From: Amycolatopsis camponoti
GTDB taxonomy: Bacteria > Actinomycetota > Actinomycetes > Mycobacteriales > Pseudonocardiaceae
Assembly (NCBI RefSeq): GCF_902497555.1
Contig: NZ_CABVGP010000001.1
Location: forward strand, 3,328,501-3,392,500
Direction of reading: 5' to 3'
DNA: 64,000 nucleotides
In this document: positions 51,895 to 60,914 of the stretch, one piece after another
Layout of the letters: each line of letters begins with the position of its first letter
Position numbering within the stretch: the stretch's first letter is position 1
The notes under the pieces: generated by a model
What the model was told of the DNA's origin: nothing
The model's database searches: none
Seen by the model: only the letters and a program-made list of their open reading frames with translations
Position numbers and translations under genes: made by a program

Positions 51895-52713
51895 ATGGCG
51901 ACACGCATGGGCGCGCGGTTCACCGGTGACCTGGCCGAACTGCGGTACGAACCGGTGGCCAAGCGCGTCCGCGCCGTCGCGGGTGGACGGACGTTCGCCG
52001 ACTCGCGGCGGGCCGTGCTGGTCTGGGAACCGAAGAGGGTCGTCCCGTCCTACGCCTTCCCCCTGCCGGACCTCCGCGCGACGCTGACCCCGTCGGACGA
52101 CGCGTCGGCACCGGAACACCCGGTCCAGCTCGCCGAAGGCGGCCCGCCGGTCCTCGACCCGCGGACCGCCTTCGCCGTGCACACCTGCCCGGGCGAGCCG
52201 CTGACCCTCGACAGCGACGGCGTGACGCTGCCGGGCGCGGGCTTCCGGCCCGCCGACGACGACCTGGCGCAGCACGCCGTCCTCGACTTCGCGGCCTTCG
52301 ACGAGTGGCTCGAGGAGGCCGAACCGATCGTCGGCCACCCGCGGGACCCGTTCGCGCGCATCGACGTCCGGCGCAGTGACAGCCGGGTGCGGATCGAGGT
52401 GGACGGCGTCGTCGTGGCCGACTCGGCCGCGCCCCGCCTGCTGTTCGAAACCGGCATCACCACCCGCTACTACCTGCCGCGCGAAGACGTCCGGATGGAC
52501 CTGCTCACGCCGTCGGACACGCGCACCACCTGCGCCTACAAGGGCCACGCGAGCTACTGGTCGGTGGGCGCGCACCGCGATCTCGCCTGGACCTACGACG
52601 AGCCGTTGTCCGACGCGCGGGACGTCGCCGGGTACATCGCCTTCCTCACCGAACGCGTGGACGTCGTCCTGGACGGCGAGCGCCTGCCGCGTCCGGTGAC
52701 GCCGTGGTCATAG
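51895..52713 (+). CDS. DUF427 (two-domain) protein
   Basis: 272 residues. Two DUF427-type beta domains are visible: residues about 20-125, and a second with VRIEVDGVVVADSAAPRLLFETGITTRYYLPREDVRMDLL and CAYKGHASYWSV, the most recognisable signature. The family is common in actinobacteria and its biochemical role is not established to my knowledge. ATG 51895 is preferred over a GTG three codons upstream. It ends overlapping the last bases of the convergent protease-nuclease gene. Confidence 0.85.
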   Translation: MATRMGARFTGDLAELRYEPVAKRVRAVAGGRTFADSRRAVLVWEPKRVVPSYAFPLPDLRATLTPSDDASAPEHPVQLAEGGPPVLDPRTAFAVHTCPGEPLTLDSDGVTLPGAGFRPADDDLAQHAVLDFAAFDEWLEEAEPIVGHPRDPFARIDVRRSDSRVRIEVDGVVVADSAAPRLLFETGITTRYYLPREDVRMDLLTPSDTRTTCAYKGHASYWSVGAHRDLAWTYDEPLSDARDVAGYIAFLTERVDVVLDGERLPRPVTPWS

Positions 52714-54651
52714 CAGCAGGTCGTCGACGTCCCCGATCTCCCGCACCGCGCCGGTCGATTCCAGGCGCTCCAACGGATCGGCGTCGGTGAGCGCGCCGAA
52801 CGACAGGCCGGTGAGGTCGGCGATCCGGCGCACCGGGACCTGGTACGTGCGGTAGGCGCCGTAGTCGAACTCGCCCGCGACCTCCAAGCCGTGGATGAGC
52901 TCCTCCTGGCTCAGCAGGTACGCCGTCGCCGAGAGCGTGCCGTCGGCCTTGACCATCGCGACGACCTTCCAGAACTGCCGCGGCAGCTGGACGCCGCGGT
53001 ACCGGTCGTCGTCCTCGGCGAGCACCGGGCCGGTCACCACGCTCACCTTCAGGTCGTGGTTGTCCGCGTTGTTCAGCACGTAGTCCTCGAGCCCGGCCCA
53101 CGTGGTCTTGTTCTGGTTGAAGTCCTCGTGCTGCGGTGAGCAGTTCGTGAAGTGGAACGTGTCGTCGTTGCCGAGCTGCGCGATCGCGGCCGTCGCGCCC
53201 CACGCCGGGTCCAGGCGGCGGACCAGGTGCCCGCGGTCGAGCGGGTTGGCCCGGTAGATCTCCTCGCCGACCTGCTCGCCGGGGTCGACGCGCGGGTCGA
53301 GCGACCACCGGTCCGCCTCGCGCCGCAACGGCTGGCTGGTGCGGCCGTCGATGTTGACGGCGGTGAAGAAGGCCAGGCGCCGCACCTTGTTCAGGACGAC
53401 GCTGAAGTGGTGGTAGGGCAGGACGTACCGCGGTTCGGCCGCCGCCTGCCGGTTGGTCGCGGCCAGCGCGGCGAGCGCGTCGGACAGGCCGGGCAGCGGC
53501 ACGGTGTGCCCGGGCAGGAAGTCGGGGTCGTAGCCCTCGCGGTTCGAGTAGTCGGGGTCGATCCGGATGGACTCCGGCGCCGCGGGCGGTTCGGCGCGCA
53601 GCCGGATGTCGACCGGCAGCGTCAAAGTGAGCGGCTGCGCGGTGCCGTCGGGGACCGGCCGGGCTGGTGTGCCGCGCTCGGGCCGGGTGGCGAGCCGGTC
53701 GAGCAGGGCCTGCCGGTCCGGGGTGAACCGCTGCCCGCGCAGGAACTCCAGCAGCCGGCTGACACGGATCCCCTCGTTGAGGTAACCGCCGTACTCCGCG
53801 TGTCCTTCGGCCGGGACGCTGGCGTGGTGCAGCGCGACGACCTCCCACTGGTCGTTGAACACCGGCGAGCCCGAGGACCCCGGTTCGGTGTCGGTTTCGT
53901 AGTGCAGGAACTTTTCCAGGACGTCGACGATCCGGTTTTCCCGCAGCGCCACCTGCTTCTTGCCGCCGCGCGGGTGCTGGATGATGGTGACGAAGTCGCC
54001 GACGATCGCCTTGCCCTCGCTGCCGATCAGCCGGTTGAACCCGAACGGCCGCAGCTCGTCCGCGGACGCTTTCACGGCGACGAGCGCGAAGTCGAGAGTC
54101 TCGTCGGCGACGAAGAAGCGGTCCGGGTCGAGCCCGAACGCGCGCACCGGCCGGGGCAGGCCGTCGACGCCGTCCTGGTAGTCGAACTCGATGACGCTCG
54201 ACCCGGCCGTCGCGGCGTCCGGCAGCACGTGGTGGTTGGTGAGCAGCAGGTCCGGGGAGATCATCGACCCGGTGCCGTAGCCGGTGAGCCGGCCGCGGCC
54301 GTCGCGGATGTTGACCCGCCCGATCGCGGCCGACGCCGTGACACCGCCTTCGAGGTAGCCCACGCCGAGGAGGTCGTCGGTGAGCACGATCCGTTCGAGG
54401 ATCGCCCCGGCGTCCGCCATCGCCTTCGGGTCACCGGCCGCGATGGCCGCCGGGTTCACCGGCCGCACGTCGGGGTAGTAGCGGCCGAGCCGGTCGATCC
54501 GGGTGGCGACGCGGCTGGGCTCGTCGGCCTCGGCGATGCCGCCGGGCTTGCGCAGCAAGGCGATCTTCGCCCGCCGGGCCCCGGTCCGCTCGGCGGCGCG
54601 CGCGGCCGCGGCTCGCTCCTGTTCGGACTGTCGGTCCGTCTGCACGTCCAC
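52708..54651 (-). CDS. Trypsin-like serine protease fused to a DNA/RNA non-specific endonuclease
   Basis: 647 residues. The N-terminal half is a trypsin-like protease with the full triad: His in LTNHHVLP near 140, Asp in LDFALVAVK near 187 and Ser in EPGSSGSPVF near 260. The C-terminal half is a NUC1-type beta-beta-alpha-metal nuclease: DRGHLVRRLDPAWG near 472 and TNCSPQHEDFNQNKTTW with the metal-binding Asn. There is no signal peptide or membrane segment; the first 60 residues are charged and helical (ERAAAARAAERTGARRAKI). A cytoplasmic protease-nuclease is unusual; an effector released or activated by proteolysis is one idea. GTG 54651 has GGGAGG 4 nt upstream. No partner gene is obvious nearby. 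Confidence 0.88.
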   Translation of the reverse strand: MDVQTDRQSEQERAAAARAAERTGARRAKIALLRKPGGIAEADEPSRVATRIDRLGRYYPDVRPVNPAAIAAGDPKAMADAGAILERIVLTDDLLGVGYLEGGVTASAAIGRVNIRDGRGRLTGYGTGSMISPDLLLTNHHVLPDAATAGSSVIEFDYQDGVDGLPRPVRAFGLDPDRFFVADETLDFALVAVKASADELRPFGFNRLIGSEGKAIVGDFVTIIQHPRGGKKQVALRENRIVDVLEKFLHYETDTEPGSSGSPVFNDQWEVVALHHASVPAEGHAEYGGYLNEGIRVSRLLEFLRGQRFTPDRQALLDRLATRPERGTPARPVPDGTAQPLTLTLPVDIRLRAEPPAAPESIRIDPDYSNREGYDPDFLPGHTVPLPGLSDALAALAATNRQAAAEPRYVLPYHHFSVVLNKVRRLAFFTAVNIDGRTSQPLRREADRWSLDPRVDPGEQVGEEIYRANPLDRGHLVRRLDPAWGATAAIAQLGNDDTFHFTNCSPQHEDFNQNKTTWAGLEDYVLNNADNHDLKVSVVTGPVLAEDDDRYRGVQLPRQFWKVVAMVKADGTLSATAYLLSQEELIHGLEVAGEFDYGAYRTYQVPVRRIADLTGLSFGALTDADPLERLESTGAVREIGDVDDLLL

Positions 54652-54803
54652 AATGCCTCCCCGGCGGCCGGAAACATCGCGTAAGTCGGGTTTTCCCGGA
54701 ACGCGTTACAGGATTCGCGGGGTGTCGCCGGAAATTGTTTTTCAGGCCATCGTGCGTTGTTTTCGCTGTGTAGCGGGAAATCGGGAAAATAACCGCCCGT
54801 GGC

Positions 54804-56420
54804 TCAGGAGCGCACCGGGAGCACGATCGCCGACGCGTGGGCCGGGTCGTGGTGGACCTCCTGGTCCGCGGCGCGCAGCGTCGTCGCGGTGGCGTGGGAC
54901 TCGCCGGTGCCGGGATTGCGGGCGAAGCGGGGGAACGCGCCGCTCGACACCTGGACGCGGATGCGGTGCCCGCGCCGGAACCGGTGCGCCGTCGGCCACA
55001 TCCGCACGGTCACCGCGGCCAGTTCGTCGGCGCCGGTCAGGCTGGTGAGGCCGTCGCAGATGTTGACCGACCGACCGGCGGGATCGACGTCGCAGAGCCG
55101 GACGAACACGTCGGCGAACGGCAGGCTGCTGCGGAACCAGATCTCCGCGGTCACGTCGCCGATGACTTCGACGTCGTCGTCGAGCACGGCCGTGGTGTGG
55201 GTGAGGACGTCGGCGCGGGCTTCCAGGGCCGCGTTGTCGACCCGGCCGGCGTCCGGGGCCATCCGCACGCCGCCGGCCGCGGGCGTCGGGTCCGCCGGGT
55301 CGTAGCGGTAGCGGCCGGGCTCCGACTCGGTGGGCGCTTCGGTCGCCAGCGCGCCGCCGGGCTGGAGGTGGAACCGTTGGGGCGCATAGCCTTCCGGCGG
55401 CCAGGACGCGAAGTCGCGCCAGGCTTCCTCGCCCATGACGAACAGCCGGACGGGTGCGCGCTCCGGCGGCTCCTCGCCCCGGGAATGCGCGAGCCCGAAC
55501 TCGACGGCCTCCCGGATGGTGAGGCCCGCGCCGGCGAGCAGGTCGGGCCGGCCGGCGTGGGTCCACGGCCCGACGGTCAGCCGGGGATGCCGTCCGGCGT
55601 CCTGCAGCGTCCGGAAGTCGCGCAGCTGACCGGGCAGGAAGATGTCGTACCAGCCGCCGATCGAGCTCACGGGCACGGTGACGTCGGCGACGCGCGGCCG
55701 GTGGTCGATCGCCGCCCAGCGAGGGTGGTTTTCGGTGTGCGCCAGGATGTCCTGGATGTAGTCCGAGCGGTGGCCGATGGCGACGACGTCGGCCTGGGCG
55801 AGCGGAAGCGTGGTCAGTGCCCGCTCCAGCTTCCTCGCCTGGCCGCGTTGCCGGAGCAGCCCGAACCGGCGCTCCTGGACGGCGACCTGGACGCCCCAGC
55901 CGAACGGCGTCTCGAGGGAAAAGCCGTCCTCTCGCAGGAACTCCAGCGTCAGACCGGACTCGGTGACGTGCGGGATCATCGCCTTGACCTGCGGTGGCAG
56001 GCGATCGGCGACCGCCCACTGGACGAAGCCGAGGTAGCTGGGGCCGAGGAGCACCATCGCGTCGCCGAACCACGGCTGCCGCACGACCCAGTCGAGCGTC
56101 GCGAGGCCGTCTTCGCGCTCCTGCCGCAGCGGGTCGAAGACGCCGCCGGAACCGTAGCCGCCGCGGGTGCTCTGGATCAGCACCTGGAAGCCGCGTTCCG
56201 CCAGCGGGCGGGCGAAGAGCGCGCCGAACGCGCCCTTGCGGCCGTAGGGACTGCGCAGCAGCGCGGTGGGCAGGCCGTCCCCGCCCGTACGCGGCGCCCA
56301 CCGGTCGGCGAGCAGCTCGGCGCCATCGGGCATCGGGACCCGCAGGTCGCGCTGGACGACCAGGCGCCGGGTCGCCGGGGCGGGCAGCTTCAGCAGACGC
56401 TCGAAGAGACGGCTGATCAC
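54804..56420 (-). CDS. CocE/NonD family (X-Pro dipeptidyl-peptidase-like) hydrolase
   Basis: 538 residues. Alpha/beta hydrolase with nucleophile Ser in GPSYLGF near 129, Asp in GWYDIF near 257 and His in VGPWTHAG near 287, followed by the C-terminal jelly-roll domain (ADVFVRLCDVDPAGRSVNICDG, HRIRVQVSSGAFPRF). The family hydrolyses esters and amides, from cocaine to peptides and beta-lactam side chains. There is no signal peptide. The GTG start overlaps the TetR stop (GTGA), so the two form an operon and the hydrolase is probably induced by its own substrate. Confidence 0.88.
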   Translation of the reverse strand: MISRLFERLLKLPAPATRRLVVQRDLRVPMPDGAELLADRWAPRTGGDGLPTALLRSPYGRKGAFGALFARPLAERGFQVLIQSTRGGYGSGGVFDPLRQEREDGLATLDWVVRQPWFGDAMVLLGPSYLGFVQWAVADRLPPQVKAMIPHVTESGLTLEFLREDGFSLETPFGWGVQVAVQERRFGLLRQRGQARKLERALTTLPLAQADVVAIGHRSDYIQDILAHTENHPRWAAIDHRPRVADVTVPVSSIGGWYDIFLPGQLRDFRTLQDAGRHPRLTVGPWTHAGRPDLLAGAGLTIREAVEFGLAHSRGEEPPERAPVRLFVMGEEAWRDFASWPPEGYAPQRFHLQPGGALATEAPTESEPGRYRYDPADPTPAAGGVRMAPDAGRVDNAALEARADVLTHTTAVLDDDVEVIGDVTAEIWFRSSLPFADVFVRLCDVDPAGRSVNICDGLTSLTGADELAAVTVRMWPTAHRFRRGHRIRVQVSSGAFPRFARNPGTGESHATATTLRAADQEVHHDPAHASAIVLPVRS

Positions 56421-57016
56421 CGGCCGGCCTCCTTCGTGATCATCGAGGTGATGACCGAGCGGATCCGCATCAGCCGGTCGGCGAAGTCGTTCGCGTCGAG
56501 GGGATCCGGCCCGTCGACGACCCAGGCGTTGACGACGGCGCCGGCCCCGCCGGTCAGGAACGTGGCCAGGTCTTCGATCCCGCGCGGGTCGAGGACGTCG
56601 CCGAACGCGCGGCCGAGGTGCCGCCGGTTGAGCGGGAGGAACACGCCGGTCATCGCCTCGGTGAACGCGAACGCGGCGGCCCCGGTCAGCAAGGCCCGGT
56701 AGAAGCGCCGGTGCGCGGCGAAGTGCCGCGCCAGCGCGAGGAGCGACGCCCGTTCGTCGTCGGGGGCCGGGAGGTCGTCGATCAGCTCCCGGCGGACGAG
56801 GTCGAGCGCGGCTTCCAGCAGGAGCGAGTCGCGGTCGCCGAACTGCTGGTAGAGCACCTGCCGGCTGACGTCGGCCGCCTCGGCGATCTCCGAGACCGCG
56901 ACGCCGGCGGAGTCCCGTTCGGACACGAGGTCGACGGCGGCCCGCATCAACGCGGCCCGCGATCGGCGCACCCGCCGGTCCTTGACGGGGGCTTCGGTCG
57001 TCCAGTCGGCCCGCAT
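56417..57016 (-). CDS. TetR/AcrR family repressor of the CocE-type hydrolase operon
   Basis: 199 residues. HTH region LMRAAVDLVSERDSAGVAVSEIAEAADVSRQVLYQQFGDRDSLLLEAAL and a helical ligand domain. It is first gene of the two-gene operon with the hydrolase. GACAGATGTC (57030-57039) just upstream of its start is a small dyad overlapping TTGACA on the same strand, a good autoregulatory operator candidate. Confidence 0.87.
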   Translation of the reverse strand: MRADWTTEAPVKDRRVRRSRAALMRAAVDLVSERDSAGVAVSEIAEAADVSRQVLYQQFGDRDSLLLEAALDLVRRELIDDLPAPDDERASLLALARHFAAHRRFYRALLTGAAAFAFTEAMTGVFLPLNRRHLGRAFGDVLDPRGIEDLATFLTGGAGAVVNAWVVDGPDPLDANDFADRLMRIRSVITSMITKEAGR

Positions 57017-57029
57017 GCCCTCAATAATG

Positions 57030-57039
57030 GACAGATGTC
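57030..57039. promoter_or_regulatory. Dyad GACA-n2-TGTC upstream of the TetR gene
   Basis: It lies 14-23 bp upstream of the TetR start in an AT-richer gap and overlaps the -35-like TTGACA on the minus strand. Proposed TetR operator. Confidence 0.45.
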
Positions 57040-57108
57040 AAGAAAATAGCAAGTGTTCGGTAACGGCCTCCGGCGGCTCGGTCGCGGCGGGAGTGCGAGC
57101 ATGCAGCC

Positions 57109-58146
57109 ATGTCTTCGACGATGCGGGCCTTCGTGCTCACCGGCCCCCGGCGAGGGGCCGTCCAGGAGGTCCCCGCCCCGCGCGCCGAACCGGGCGAAGT
57201 CGTCGTCGACGTCGAACGGGCCGGGGTCTGCGGCACCGACGTCGAGTTCTTCACCGGCGAGATGGCCTACCTGCACCAGGGGCACTCCGCCTACCCGATG
57301 CGGCTGGGCCACGAGTGGGCGGGCACGGTTTCCGCCGTGGGGGACGGCGTCGACGCGGCCTGGCTCGGGCGGCGCGTCATGGGCGACACGATGCTCGGCG
57401 ACCGGACCTGCCGCCGCTGCCGGCGGGGCCACCAGCACACCTGCGAGAACCGCCAGGAAGTCGGGATCCGCGGCGGACGGCCCGGCGCGCTGGCCGAACG
57501 GCTCGCCGTCCCAGCGTGGTCGCTGCACGTCTTGCCCGACGAGGTCGACGCCGTGCTCGGCGCGCTCGTCGAACCAGGGGGCAACGCGTTGCGCGCGGCG
57601 CGAGCGGCCGGCGCGGGTGCGGGCGACCGGGCGCTCGTGCTCGGCCCGGGCACGATCGGGCTGCTGACGGCGATGTTCCTGCGGGCCGCGGGCGCCGAGG
57701 TACACATCATGGGTGTGGGCGAAGGCGACTTCGCGCGCGGCCTCGGCTTCGAGCACGTCTGGACCCGCGCCACCCTGCCGGACCTGCCGTTCGACGCGGT
57801 CGTGGACGCGACCGGCGCCGCGGACCTGCCCGCGCTGGCCGTGGACCTCGTCGAACCGGCCGGCCGGGTCGTCTACATCGGACTGTCCGGCCGCCCGAGC
57901 ACGCTCGACACCCGCGCGCTGGTGCTGAAGGACGTGACGGCGGTCGGAGTCCTGTCGGCGTCTCCGGGCCTGGCCGACACGATCGCGGCGTACGCCGGCG
58001 CAGCGGTCGACCCACGGCCGCTGGTCGCCGCCACGGTCGGGCTCGACGAGGTGGGTGCGGTGCTGGCGGGGGTGCGGGTGCCGGGGCCGGGCCCGAAAGT
58101 TCACGTGGACCCGCGGCGTCAGCCGGCTGGCTGGGCGTGGTCGTGA
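57109..58146 (+). CDS. Zinc-dependent alcohol dehydrogenase (MDR family)
   Basis: 345 residues. Medium-chain dehydrogenase: catalytic zinc ligands in GVCGTDVEFF and GHEWAGTV, and a structural-zinc loop DRTCRRCRRGHQHTC with three cysteines instead of the usual four. The Rossmann stretch reads ALVLGPGTIGLLTAMFLRAAGAEV. It oxidises an alcohol or polyol with NAD(P). The substrate is unknown; related sequences include sorbitol and threonine dehydrogenases. The final residues GWAWS and the TGA stop come from the left edge of the palindromic element at 58140. It converges on the adenylate cyclase. Confidence 0.87.
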   Translation: MSSTMRAFVLTGPRRGAVQEVPAPRAEPGEVVVDVERAGVCGTDVEFFTGEMAYLHQGHSAYPMRLGHEWAGTVSAVGDGVDAAWLGRRVMGDTMLGDRTCRRCRRGHQHTCENRQEVGIRGGRPGALAERLAVPAWSLHVLPDEVDAVLGALVEPGGNALRAARAAGAGAGDRALVLGPGTIGLLTAMFLRAAGAEVHIMGVGEGDFARGLGFEHVWTRATLPDLPFDAVVDATGAADLPALAVDLVEPAGRVVYIGLSGRPSTLDTRALVLKDVTAVGVLSASPGLADTIAAYAGAAVDPRPLVAATVGLDEVGAVLAGVRVPGPGPKVHVDPRRQPAGWAWS

Positions 58147-58185
58147 GTGAGAAACAGGGTTCTAACCCTGTTTCTCACTCACGAC
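58140..58185. repeat. 46-bp palindromic element, copy 4 (perfect), between convergent genes
   Basis: Perfect 22-bp arms around CT; with one more base pair on each side (58139-58186) the dyad is 48 bp. It provides the TGA of the plus-strand dehydrogenase (58144-58146). On the minus strand it gives the last residues VVSEKQG and the TAG (58162-58164) of the adenylate cyclase. The right flank shares ~20 bp with the copy at 29686. Confidence 0.95.
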
Positions 58186-59823
58186 CGTCTGGGACTCGGG
58201 AGCCGGCTCATCCCGGACCTCCTGCCGGGGCGATGCCAGAGTCGTCGGGCGGCTGCGGCCGCGCAGGGTGACGTCCTCGGTCGCGCGCCACCGGTCCGCT
58301 TCCGCCGCCGCCGCGGCCTCGACCGCCGTCCACGACGCCAGCAGGCGGCCCGGGGCGTTCTTCGCCAGCTCGGTCAGCCGGGCGGCTTCGTTGACCGGGT
58401 CGCCGATCACCGTGTACTCGAACCGGCGCGGGTCGCCGACGTTGCCCGCGACCGCGTCGCCGGTCGCGACGCCGATGCCGGCCGGGCCGTCCGGTACCTC
58501 GAGCGCCAGCCGGCGGGCGATCGCGCGGCCGGCGGCCAGCGCGCACGTCGCGTGGCCGGCGAGCGCCACCGGTGCCCCGAAGACGGCCAGCGCGGCGTCG
58601 CCGACGAACTTGTTGACCAGCCCGTGGTGCCGGTCGACCTCGTCGACCACCACCGCGAAGAACCGGTTGAGCAGGCCGACCACCTCCTCGGGCGGGCGGC
58701 TCGCGGCCAGCGCCGTCGAGCCGACCAGGTCGACGAAGAGCACCGACACCGTGCGCACCGTGCCGCCGAGCTCGGTGCTGTCCCCGGACATGCGCATGGC
58801 CTCGACGGCGACCTCGTGCCCGACGTGCCTGCCGAACAGGTCGCGCATCCGTTCCCGCTCGGCCAGCCCGGCCGTCATGTCGTTGAACCCGGCCTGCAGC
58901 AGGCCCAGCTCGGTGCCGTCGTAGACCGGGATGGCCACGTCGAAGTCGCCGGCCCGGACGCGGCCCAGCGCGTCGCGGACCGACGTGATCGGGTTGACGA
59001 CCGCGCGGGCGGTGAACACGGTGACCAGCAGGCCGAAACACAGCACGACCAGGCCGAGCGCGATCACCGACACCGCGAGCTTCGTCGTCGAAACGTCGCC
59101 GCGCACCCAGGCCAGCACCGCCGTGACGACCAGGCCGGCCACCGGCACCCCGGTGCCCAGGCACCAGAACAACAGCATCCGCAGGTTGACGCCGCCGCTG
59201 AGCGGGCGCGGGGGCGCGGTCCCGTCCAGGGCGCGGGCCGCATACGGGCGCAGGGCGAACTCGCCGAAGAGGTAAGCGATCGCGCACACCACGACGCTCG
59301 CGAACGCGACGACGAGGAACACGGTCAGCGCGACGGCGGGCTGCTCGACCACGGCCAGCGCGGCGAACACCACCGTCGCCACGCCCCACAGAACCGCTTG
59401 CATGAGCGTGAGACGCAGGGGGACGCGCAGGCTGGCGACGCGTTCGGCGTCGGTCGGGTGGCGCCCTTCGGCGGCCCAGCGCAGGGTCCGCAGCGCCCCG
59501 CGGGTACCCCAGAGGGTGCCGACGACGACCGCCGCCGCGACGTAGGCGGGCACCGCGACCGCCATGACCCGCACGAGGGCGCCGGACATGCCCGGGGCGG
59601 GCATGAGCAGCGCCGCGAGCCCGACGACCACCAGCGCGCCGATGACGTTCGTGCTGATCAGGGTGGCGGTCAGCAGGCGCTGGACGCGCCGCCGCAGTAC
59701 GGTGACGTCCTGGTCGAGGGGCCCGAGCAGCCCGGAGCCGAACGGCCCGGACCGGGTGGGGATGTCGCTTCGTGAATGCACCGGTTCCCGCCGTTCGACG
59801 CGATTGAGTGAACGAATGTACAC
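58162..59823 (-). CDS. Membrane-bound class III adenylate cyclase with HAMP domain
   Basis: 553 residues. Six hydrophobic segments (within about residues 45-270), a HAMP linker (VNPITSVRDALGRVRAGDFDVAIPV) and a class III cyclase domain: FVDLVGSTALA near 364 with a metal Asp, NKFVGDAALAVFGAP near 409, and the closing EYTVIGDPVNEAARL. The layout equals mycobacterial Rv1318c-Rv1320c/Rv3645 enzymes, which make cAMP under membrane control. The C-terminal ~14 residues (PAPESQTVVSEKQG) and the stop are encoded by the palindromic element and its flank, so the original C-terminus was probably different. The GTG at 59823 is the longest start and the exact start is uncertain. Confidence 0.88.
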   Translation of the reverse strand: MYIRSLNRVERREPVHSRSDIPTRSGPFGSGLLGPLDQDVTVLRRRVQRLLTATLISTNVIGALVVVGLAALLMPAPGMSGALVRVMAVAVPAYVAAAVVVGTLWGTRGALRTLRWAAEGRHPTDAERVASLRVPLRLTLMQAVLWGVATVVFAALAVVEQPAVALTVFLVVAFASVVVCAIAYLFGEFALRPYAARALDGTAPPRPLSGGVNLRMLLFWCLGTGVPVAGLVVTAVLAWVRGDVSTTKLAVSVIALGLVVLCFGLLVTVFTARAVVNPITSVRDALGRVRAGDFDVAIPVYDGTELGLLQAGFNDMTAGLAERERMRDLFGRHVGHEVAVEAMRMSGDSTELGGTVRTVSVLFVDLVGSTALAASRPPEEVVGLLNRFFAVVVDEVDRHHGLVNKFVGDAALAVFGAPVALAGHATCALAAGRAIARRLALEVPDGPAGIGVATGDAVAGNVGDPRRFEYTVIGDPVNEAARLTELAKNAPGRLLASWTAVEAAAAAEADRWRATEDVTLRGRSRPTTLASPRQEVRDEPAPESQTVVSEKQG

Positions 59824-59943
59824 CGAACCTCGGACGGTGGGCGAGCCGGTTCACGCAGGCGGGTGGTTCAAAGCGGGACGGTGACGAGTCCCCGGCCCTG
59901 ATCCTGGTCGTCGAGCCGACGGGTGTGCACTGGAACGAGTATG

Positions 59944-59960
59944 TGTTACGGTTGGTAACA
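59944..59960. promoter_or_regulatory. Inverted repeat TGTTAC-n5-GTAACA upstream of the diiron oxygenase
   Basis: Perfect 6-bp arms with a 5-bp spacer, 36 bp upstream of the start codon, and a further GTAACA half-site at 59971. It is an operator-like element of TetR/MarR size. The regulator is not identified. Confidence 0.6.
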
Positions 59961-59995
59961 GTGAACTCGGGTAACACCTGTCGAGGAGGTCGGCG

Positions 59996-60913
59996 ATGAC
60001 CAGCATCAGCGAACGCGAAGCGGGAACTGCGGGGCTTTCGGACCGCGAGACCACCGCGCGCCGGCTGCTGGACTCGGCGGAGCAGCTCTCCTACGACCCC
60101 GTCAAGGAGGTCGACTGGGAGACGCCGCTGGACACGGGCTTCCACGGCGCGAGCCCCGAGTGGAGCACGCTCTACGGCACGTCCTACTGGGCCGAGATGA
60201 CCCCGGAGCAGCAGCGTGAGCTGACCCGCCAGGAGGCGGCGTCGGTGGCCAGCACCGGCATCTGGTTCGAGATGATCCTGCAGCAGATGATCCTGCGGGA
60301 CTTCTACGCGAAGGACCCGACCGACCCCGCCTTCCAGTGGGCGCTGACGGAGATCGCCGACGAATGCCGGCACTCGATCATGTTCGCCCGCGGCGCCGCG
60401 AAGCTGCGCGCGCCCGCGTACCGGCCACGCCGGTTCGTCGTCGAGGCCGGCCGGATCTTCAAGGCGACCGCGACCGGTGAAGCGGCCTACGCGGCGATCC
60501 TCGTGGCCGAAGAGGTCCTCGACGTGATGCAGCGCGACTGGATGCGCGACGAGCGCGTCGTCCCGTTCGTGCGCACCATCAACAACATCCACGTCGTCGA
60601 AGAGTCGCGCCACATGAAGTTCGCGCGCGAGGAGACCCGCCAGCGGCTCGAGGGCGCCGGCTGGGTGCGGCGGCAGGTCAACGCGCTGGTCGTCGCGATC
60701 GCGTCCTACGTCATCGTCGGCAGCATGGTCAACGGCAAGGTCTACGAGAACGCCGGGCTCGACGGCAAGCGCGGCCGGCGCGAGGCGAAGGCCAACGAGC
60801 ACCACAAGTCGATGCTGCGCTCGAGCTGCTCCGGGCTGATGGAGTTCCTGCACTCCGCCGGGCTGCTCACCAAGCCGGCGCTGTGGTTCTACAAGCGCGC
60901 CAACCTGATCTGA
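59996..60913 (+). CDS. AurF-like diiron oxygenase
   Basis: 305 residues. Ferritin-like four-helix diiron protein of the AurF/CmlI group. Metal ligand motifs: EMILQQMILRDFY, ADECRHSIMFARG near 122 (ExxH), LVAEEVLDV, and VVEESRHMKFAREE near 202 (ExxH). Family members oxygenate amines or hydroxylate aliphatic substrates using O2 and external electrons. ATG 59996 follows GAGGAGGT. The ferredoxin-ferredoxin reductase gene follows one base after the stop, giving a self-contained redox pair. The substrate is unknown; in mycolata, homologues sit with lipid genes, but no such link is shown here. Confidence 0.85.
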   Translation: MTSISEREAGTAGLSDRETTARRLLDSAEQLSYDPVKEVDWETPLDTGFHGASPEWSTLYGTSYWAEMTPEQQRELTRQEAASVASTGIWFEMILQQMILRDFYAKDPTDPAFQWALTEIADECRHSIMFARGAAKLRAPAYRPRRFVVEAGRIFKATATGEAAYAAILVAEEVLDVMQRDWMRDERVVPFVRTINNIHVVEESRHMKFAREETRQRLEGAGWVRRQVNALVVAIASYVIVGSMVNGKVYENAGLDGKRGRREAKANEHHKSMLRSSCSGLMEFLHSAGLLTKPALWFYKRANLI

Positions 60914-60914
60914 C

